DNA of 64,000 nucleotides from positions 1 to 64,000 of the forward strand of contig JAJRRS010000152.1 of NCBI GenBank assembly GCA_024279275.1. The letters are read 5' to 3'. Of this stretch, positions 57,868 to 64,000 are shown in pieces (within the stretch, counting starts at the first letter, position 1; every line of letters starts with the position of its first letter). This DNA comes from Planctomycetota bacterium (GTDB lineage Bacteria > Planctomycetota > Phycisphaerae > Phycisphaerales > Phycisphaeraceae). The position numbers and the translations under genes are program-made. A model generated the notes under the pieces. That model was not told the DNA's origin. It made no database searches and saw nothing but the letters and a program-made list of their open reading frames with translations.

Positions 57868-57893
57868 TTCAAAGGGGACATTCTGCTTTAATC
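57868..57893 (+). repeat. Forward copy of AAAGGGGACATTCT(A/G)CTTTAA element
   Basis: TTCAAAGGGGACATTCTGCTTTAATC. Confidence 0.92.
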
Positions 57894-57952
57894 TGGCCAA
57901 CCGTCGCTATTACTATCCTATTTGCTGCCGTAGAAAAGATGGATGGCTAATT

Positions 57953-59425
57953 TTAATTGCCCGGGCTATCTGTGGGGCTGTAGCGGATCAGCTCTGTCCA
58001 GATTTCGTTGCGTAATTCTTTGACGGGTTTGCTGGAGCCGGTGTAGCCGTTGGCGAGGAAGGAGAAGGCGAGCCATTGGTTGTCGAGGGTTTTGATGTAG
58101 CCGGAGATGGTGGAGACGCCGGTCATGCCGCCGGTTTTGGCGAAGACGCGTTTTGGGTCGTAGTGGGTGATTGGTTTGTTGTTCCACGTTTCGTTGTCAA
58201 GGAGTGGGACTTTGTAGATGGGTAGGCCGTCGAAGAAGGGGGCGAAGTGTTTGTGGGTTTTCATGAATGCCAGGAGCTTGACGGACGAGTCTGCGGAGAT
58301 GAGGTTGTAGCGGGAGAGGCCTGACCCGTCGACGAGGCGGAAGGAGCCTGGTTCCAGGCCGGCGGTGTTGGTCAGCCAGTCGGTGATGACTTTGGCGCCG
58401 GCGGGCCAACTTACATCGCCATCGGTTTGTGTTTCCGCGAGTTTTAGAAGCACCATTTCGCCGACGGCGTTTTCGCTGACTTTCAGGAAATGGCGAAGGG
58501 CTTCTGCGAGGTTTTCGCCTTCACGAGAAGTCAGCGTATGCCTTAATAACTCATCGCGTGCACAACCCGTCACAAACTTAACCCCTCGTTCTTCCAACAT
58601 CTGCTTAAACACCGATGCGATCCATGGGAAGGGGTCGTGCATCGTAATTGTCTCACGCACCGGGTCGCTCCCGGGTTTTAGTACACCGGTGACATGGATG
58701 GCCTCCTCGAAAGATTCACGCTCAATTCTGATCCCCATGTCATCAGTGTTATTCGGAGTCACGACGACAACCGGGGGCCAACTTGTTGCAGGTTCTAGTA
58801 CCACTGAAATACCGCCAGCACTGGGGCTGACCACCACGTCCAGTGTATTGAAGTTCAGCATGACCGATCGGATGGACATGTTGTAGTAGTCGGGGTCGTC
58901 GTCCCACATCCAGCCGGGGCCTTTGATGGGCACGTTTTGCCAGCGTGGCGATGTTGCGACACTTACACCGCCGTATACCTTTGTGAGCTTGTGTTTGTTT
59001 ACCAACTCGTTTGCCATCTGTGATAATTGTTCAGTATCCAGCATCGGATCACCCGTACCCCCGATGACCAGATCACTGGAACTTACGCCATCCCGGATAG
59101 GCACCTGGGCACCAACCTGCGTTGTCCATGTGTAGTCCGGGCCGAGCAGGTCGAGTGCGGCGGCGGCGGTGTAGATTTTGAGGTTGGATGCGGGGATGAG
59201 GAGTCGGTCGCCGCCGCGGTCGTAGAGGACTTCGCCGGTTTCAAGATCGACGACCTTGAGAGTGAGGGTGGTGCGCCGGGCGGCGGAGCTGTTGTCCAGG
59301 AGGGTGTTGAGGGTCTGGGTTAACGCGCTGGCGTCGAGGGGTTCGATGGCGTGGGCGGTATTTACAACCGTCAGGCTGTAGGTGGCGATCACGATGGACA
59401 ACAAGAAGGTTTTGGCGGCCTGCAT
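57953..59425 (-). CDS. dacB: D-alanyl-D-alanine carboxypeptidase/endopeptidase (PBP4 family)
   Basis: LLIPASNLKIYTAAAALDLLGPDYTW (SxxK), LVDGSGLSRYNLIS (SxN-like region), FAKTGGMTGVSTISGY (KTG). Confidence 0.95.
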   Translation of the reverse strand: MQAAKTFLLSIVIATYSLTVVNTAHAIEPLDASALTQTLNTLLDNSSAARRTTLTLKVVDLETGEVLYDRGGDRLLIPASNLKIYTAAAALDLLGPDYTWTTQVGAQVPIRDGVSSSDLVIGGTGDPMLDTEQLSQMANELVNKHKLTKVYGGVSVATSPRWQNVPIKGPGWMWDDDPDYYNMSIRSVMLNFNTLDVVVSPSAGGISVVLEPATSWPPVVVVTPNNTDDMGIRIERESFEEAIHVTGVLKPGSDPVRETITMHDPFPWIASVFKQMLEERGVKFVTGCARDELLRHTLTSREGENLAEALRHFLKVSENAVGEMVLLKLAETQTDGDVSWPAGAKVITDWLTNTAGLEPGSFRLVDGSGLSRYNLISADSSVKLLAFMKTHKHFAPFFDGLPIYKVPLLDNETWNNKPITHYDPKRVFAKTGGMTGVSTISGYIKTLDNQWLAFSFLANGYTGSSKPVKELRNEIWTELIRYSPTDSPGN

Positions 59426-59761
59426 ATCGACATACTCCGGTAAACAAGAGTGGTTGATGTTCCGAGTCTGCGGCATGATACCCGGCGCGCAGGAGGTGGC
59501 ACAACACCGGGTCGATCAGGCGGTGGTTAAGTCGAACCGTTGTTTTACGAATTGACTGATACCAATCGCGTAAATAACTCGTGCGGTAATGCGTGACACC
59601 GTTCCCACGTTCTACAGAACGTGGGCTTCGCAGGGGCATGAAGATTAAATGGGATTGGTATGAATGCGGTGAAGAACCAGCGGATACCCCGCCGAAGCAC
59701 CGGGGCGGTGCATCAGCGGGCTTCTGCCAGAGCTATCTTGATGTCCGCTCGGACGCGGTGT

Positions 59762-61585
59762 TTAGATGGTGCTTTCGGTGACGCGTAGGACTTCGTCGAC
59801 GGTGGTTTGGCCCAGGCCGACTTTCTTGAAGCCGTCTTCGCGTAGTGTGACCATGCCGCGTTCGACGCACATTCTTCGGAACTCGGTGACGTTGGGGTTA
59901 CTGACGATCCTGTCGCGGAGGTTGTCGTCGAGGACGAGGATTTCGTAGAGGCCGAGTCGACCTGAGTAGCCGGTGTTGCGGCACTTGTCGCAGCCTTCGC
60001 CAGCACAGACTTCGTCCATGGCGATGCCGTGCATGGCCAGGTGTTAGGCGACATCGCCGGTGGGTGGCAGTTTGATTTTGCAGTTTTCACAGATCTTGCG
60101 GACCAGGCGTTGGGCGAGCGTGGCGTTGACGGCGCTACCGATGAGGTAGGGTTCGACGCCGATGTTGATCAGGCGGGTGACGGAGCTTGGAGCGTCGTTG
60201 GTGTGGAGTGTGGAGAGGACCAGGTGGCCTGTGAGTGAGGCCTGGATGGCGATTTTTGCGGTTTCGGCATCACGGATTTCGCCGACCATCAGGACGTCGG
60301 GGTCCTGGCGCAGCAGCGCGCGGAGTGCGGCGGAGAAGGTCATGCCGATCTTGTCGTGGACCTGCGTCTGGTTGATGCCGTTGAGGTGGTATTCGACGGG
60401 GTCTTCGGTGGTGGAGATGTTGAGCTTACTGCGGTCCATCTTGCCAAGCGAAGCGTAGAGGGTGGTGGTTTTCCCTGAGCCGGTGGGTCCGGTGACCAGG
60501 ACGATGCCGTGGGGCTGATCGATCTGGTGCTTCCACATCAGCAGTGTGTCTTCGTCCATGCCCAGTTCGTCCAGGCCGACCTGGATGGAGCGTGTGTCGA
60601 GGATACGCATGACGACTTTTTCACCCTGGACCATGGGGAGGGTGGAGACGCGCAGGTCGAGTTTTCGGCCGTGGACCATGGCACGGATGCGACCGTCCTG
60701 GGGGAGACGGCGTTCGGAGATATCGAGGTTGGCCATGATCTTGATACGCGAGACGATGGCGGCCTTCATGTGGTGCGGTGGACTCATGGAGTCGAACATG
60801 ATGCCGTCGATGCGGTAGCGGATCTGGAGTTTCTTCTCCATCGGCTCGATGTGAATATCAGATGCGCCTTCCTTGACGGCGTTGAAGATCAGGTAGTTGA
60901 CGAAGCGGATGACCGGGGATTCACCGGCCATTTTTTCGAGGTCCAGGTCTTCCTCTTTGTTCTCGACCAGCTCGACGTCGTCTTCCTCGATGCCGGCGAT
61001 AATATCTTCGACGGTGCTGTCGTCCTGGTCATCGTCGGCCTGTTCCTTGCGGGCTTCGATGTAGAGGGTGATATCCGCGCGACAAACTACAACGGTCTTG
61101 ATGGGTAGCTGAAGCTTGTGTCGTATCTCATCGATGATGGGCAGGTTGTCCGGATCGGTGACGCCCAGAAGCAGGCGTGGGCCTGACATGCGGATGGGGA
61201 GTACGCCGTGGCTGAGGCAGAAGTCGAGGCCCAGGCGGTTTATATGCCGGTCTGCTTCGATCGATTCTTCGTTGATTCTCTGGAAGGGAACGCCTGTTAC
61301 CTTCGCGCGGGCCTGCTGGACAGCAACTTCATCGACACCCATATCCAGAAGGACATCCGTCATCCGTCTGCCGGGTGATTTTTCGATCACGGAGCGTGCG
61401 GAGGTCAGTTGTTCCGGTGTGATAGCGCCTGCACTGATCAGTGCCTGGCCCAGGTTCTGTGAAAGCCCGGTGGCGTCGGTGCCGTCTTCGGGTGTGTAGA
61501 GGTTGGTCGAGGCCACCGACTGGGGGACGACAAAACCTAACTCCCCGGGGCTCTGTGGGTGATCTATGGGGTCATCGGTCGTCAT
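59762..61585 (-). pseudogene. GspE/PilB-type secretion/pilus ATPase interrupted by an in-frame TAA at 60044-60046
   Basis: GPTGSGKTTTLYASLGKM Walker A, MVGEIRDAETAKIAIQASLTGHLVLSTLHTNDA; ...CENCKIKLPPTGDVA*HLAMHGIAMDEVCAGEGCDKCRNTGYSGRLGLYEIL same frame on both sides. Confidence 0.93.
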
Positions 61586-61668
61586 GTGCAGGCCCTTGTG
61601 GTGAGTCCATCGTCCTGTGTCAGGCCGGGAGGGCCGTGGCATGACGAAGCGTGTACGACTAGAGTTTT

Positions 61669-62391
61669 TTAGTTGATCTGATCTTTCAGGGACAACTCAA
61701 ACGGTTTGCCGTCACAGTGCATGTAGACGGTGAACTTATCGATCTCGGTAACGGTGAAGCTGCCGATGCTGTCGCCGCGTTTGTAGAACTCCCCGCTGAC
61801 CACGGCGATATTCCTTGCGCCGAGCATGATGGATTGCAGGTCCAGAGACTTGGCTTCAGAATGGAGTTTCGCAAGGGCGCGGTCGCTTTGCTGAGTGTCT
61901 GGGCCAGCGTTGCCGTCTTGTGAACTATCCGCCAAGCCGAGCGAGAACGGGTTTTTCTTGACCTGCTCGATGGGGACCTGCTGGTCACGGACATCGTGTT
62001 TGAAGATCGCGGTGATCTCGTCGGTGGGTGCCAGCAGTGTGCTGAGGTTTTCGGCCGAGAGCGGGTCACCCTCCGGCAGCAGCGAGGGGTTGTTAAGCCT
62101 GTTCAGCGCGTTGGCGATCTTAGTTTCGATTTCCTGAACCTCTGCGCTGGTAGAGAGTTCGCCTTGGCTTGCGCGCATGAGGAACAGCGAGCCGGCGGCT
62201 ACGATGGCGACCGCGACGATCAGGAGTGTGGTGTGCGACAGCAGGCCGCCGTTGGTTGCGGTGGCCTCTTCATCGAAGCCGTCCTCGGGCAGCACGTCAC
62301 CACGACCGACCCCGCTAAGGGTCATGGACATGGGTTCGTCGTTGTCCTGAGGGATCAGTGCGTTTTGATTGTCGTCGTTGAAGTCGGTCAT
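61669..62391 (-). CDS. Hypothetical single-TM protein in pilus/T2SS block (possible GspC/PilP-like)
   Basis: One TM (TTLLIVAVAIVAAGSLFLM); C-terminal GEFYKRGDSIGSFTVTEIDKFTVYMHCDGKPFELSL. Confidence 0.6.
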   Translation of the reverse strand: MTDFNDDNQNALIPQDNDEPMSMTLSGVGRGDVLPEDGFDEEATATNGGLLSHTTLLIVAVAIVAAGSLFLMRASQGELSTSAEVQEIETKIANALNRLNNPSLLPEGDPLSAENLSTLLAPTDEITAIFKHDVRDQQVPIEQVKKNPFSLGLADSSQDGNAGPDTQQSDRALAKLHSEAKSLDLQSIMLGARNIAVVSGEFYKRGDSIGSFTVTEIDKFTVYMHCDGKPFELSLKDQIN

Positions 62392-62411
62392 GGCCGTGTC
62401 TCCGTGAATGT

Positions 62412-62963
62412 TCAGCGTGCGCTGGCTTGGCGTTTATCGCCCTCGAAGAAGATGCTGAGGACCATGTCGGCCTGCATCTCACCTTCTTCCTTGTCGAGCT
62501 TCTTGAGTTTCATGCTTGGGGTGCGAGTGATCCGTGGGAGTTTTTCGAGTTCCTGGAGGAAGGTGTAGAAGCCGCTGAAGTTGCCGATGATGGTCATCTT
62601 GATCGGTAGCTCGGCGTAGTGTGCGGATTCGACGATCTTGTCGGTGCGTACGCTCTTGGGCGTGAGGTTGTTTTCAGCGGCGAGCCGCCAGACGTCGCGT
62701 AGGACGACCTCGACGTCACGCTGAGCGGGTAGTTTTTTCTCGAAGAGTTCGATGGCTTCGCGCAGCTTGTCGATTTCGTCGCCGAGGTCTTCGATGCTCT
62801 TGGTGGCGGCTTCGAGTTCCCTGAGCTTGGTCTGCTTGGAGGCGATCTCTGAGCGAGCCTCGGCGATCTGTGTGGCACGCGGCTCAAAGACAAAGAAGTA
62901 GGCGGCCACGGGCATCGCCAGCAGCAGCAGGACGAAAGTTGCTTCTCGTAATCCGAATTGCAT
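62412..62963 (-). CDS. Type IV pilus PilO-like protein
   Basis: N-term TM, coiled coil, then ESAHYAELPIKMTIIGNFSGFYTFLQELEKLPRI. Confidence 0.85.
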   Translation of the reverse strand: MQFGLREATFVLLLLAMPVAAYFFVFEPRATQIAEARSEIASKQTKLRELEAATKSIEDLGDEIDKLREAIELFEKKLPAQRDVEVVLRDVWRLAAENNLTPKSVRTDKIVESAHYAELPIKMTIIGNFSGFYTFLQELEKLPRITRTPSMKLKKLDKEEGEMQADMVLSIFFEGDKRQASAR

Positions 62964-62965
62964 GG

Positions 62966-63769
62966 TTACTTATCCTTTCCGTTGGCCGGCGCCGAGGCCG
63001 GGACGGCCGTGGGTTCGGTCATGACCCGCTTGCCTTGCTGGTTGATCTGGATGGTGTCACCCATGGGGTCCATCGGGAGATCGGTGGCGGTGTTGTCCAG
63101 GCGGTGCGGGGCGATGTTCTGATTCAGGGTCATCTCGATCTCAAACTTACGCATCTGACGGTCCTGGATTTTTGTGCCCTCGGAGTAGCGAAGGAAGATG
63201 TTCTGGAAAAGCTCGTGCTGGTTGAGCATGGCCATGAACTGCGAGACTTCGAGGTCGGTTGGTGCGACCCCGATGAGGTTCAGTGTCAGTTCGGTGGGCT
63301 TGATGTCAGGTTGGTTGGGCTGCTTGAGTTTATTGCGATTTTTGCGGTTTTTCTGTGCTTCGCGTTGTATGGCGGTCTTGGGCCTGGGCGCGCTGCGGAG
63401 GACCTTGGTCTCCATCTCGAACTCAAGGAGGCTGAGGGTCGAGGGCATACGGTTGGTCAGCTCGGCGAGGATCACGCTGCGGGGGACGCGCTCGACGAGA
63501 ACCTCGGCGACCCTACGCCGTTGCATCATGAGTTTTTTATCGACCTGTAGCTGGTCGAGCTGCTCGATGCGGAGGGCGGCGTCCTGAAACTGTTCGTTGA
63601 TTTTCACCTGCTCGCGTCGGACTTCTGCGCGCTGACGGTCGGTGACGAGGAAGGCCCCGATCACGCCTGCCATCACCAGCGCGAAGAGTGTGATGCAGAT
63701 GGCGTTGGTTCGCCTAGCGATCTTCTTCTGCAGGTAGTCTTCTGGGAGGAAGCTCTCATTGTTAGCCAT
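62966..63769 (-). CDS. Type IV pilus PilN-like protein
   Basis: N-term TM, coiled coil, LIGVAPTDLEVSQFMAMLNQHELFQNIFLRYSEG. Confidence 0.8.
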   Translation of the reverse strand: MANNESFLPEDYLQKKIARRTNAICITLFALVMAGVIGAFLVTDRQRAEVRREQVKINEQFQDAALRIEQLDQLQVDKKLMMQRRRVAEVLVERVPRSVILAELTNRMPSTLSLLEFEMETKVLRSAPRPKTAIQREAQKNRKNRNKLKQPNQPDIKPTELTLNLIGVAPTDLEVSQFMAMLNQHELFQNIFLRYSEGTKIQDRQMRKFEIEMTLNQNIAPHRLDNTATDLPMDPMGDTIQINQQGKRVMTEPTAVPASAPANGKDK

Positions 63770-63843
63770 ATCAATACTCCACGTTCAGGGCGTTTGTTGC
63801 CCTTGTTGGCCTGTTTGGCCGGGTGTTGTTCGTGTGGTTTTGG

Positions 63844-64000
63844 TTAAAGGTTTGCCTCGCTGAAGCAAAGCCCAAGGGGGACGGCCCAACCGGGCATGGG
63901 TTTGTAGAGTTCGATGCCGCCGGAGCGTCCGCGGTGGTCCAGTGTGTCCACACCGGCGAACGGGTCGCCCAGCCTGGCGGCGATCCGGACCGAGCGTGCG
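63844..64000 (-). CDS. Partial C-terminus of PilM-like ATPase (truncated by window edge)
   Basis: Hand translation ARSVRIAARLGDPFAGVDTLDHRGRSGGIELYKPMPGWAVPLGLCFSEANL*; position next to PilN. Confidence 0.65.
   Translation of the reverse strand, partial: ARSVRIAARLGDPFAGVDTLDHRGRSGGIELYKPMPGWAVPLGLCFSEANL

Noticed and set aside
34424-57893. Autonomous IS element
   Set aside because: No transposase ORF found near any of the short elements; reported as dispersed nonautonomous repeats instead.
1-64000. rRNA or tRNA genes
   Set aside because: No cloverleaf with conserved GGTTCGAATCC-type arm or rRNA signature noticed by eye; a tRNAscan/Rfam run would be decisive.

Overview
The window looks like a GC-rich Planctomycetota (Phycisphaerae-like) chromosome segment; this is inferred from gene content and style only. 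Positions 2.5-19.3 kb hold a near-complete S10-spc-alpha ribosomal protein operon on the minus strand: rpsJ, rplC/D/W/B, rpsS, rplV, rpsC, rplP, rpmC, rpsQ, rplN/X/E, rpsN, rpsH, rplF/R, rpsE, rplO, secY, map, infA, rpmJ, rpsM, rpsK, rpoA, rplQ. mgtE and surE lie downstream of it. Next come housekeeping genes (DUF151 nuclease, RsmB-like methyltransferase, polyprenyl synthase, Ser/Thr kinase, thioredoxin, transaldolase, prepilin-like proteins, RbgA/YlqF, rpsR, Nif3-like). A repeat-rich accessory zone follows (34.4-40.3 kb) with an AT-rich membrane-protein gene. The right part holds an envelope/glycan cluster (GT2, exosortase-associated O-glycosylation ligase-like, radical SAM/SPASM, GT4), several PEP-CTERM proteins, a dacB gene with a truncated 3' duplicate, and a type IV pilus/T2SS block (GspE/PilB, PilO, PilN, PilM-like). 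Main second-look items: (i) two single-gene segments (39.1-40.1 kb and 55.7-57.5 kb) boxed by inverted copies of related short 'AAAGGGG(A/T)C...' elements with the same heads-inward geometry, one next to a broken dacB copy; (ii) an apparent strand-composition (GC-skew) switch near 39-40 kb that does not follow gene orientation; (iii) an in-frame TAA between the two CXXC pairs of the GspE/PilB ATPase; (iv) several families of quasi-periodic or covarying hairpin repeats inside ribosomal operon spacers. All identifications were made by eye from translations and motifs; no searches were run.
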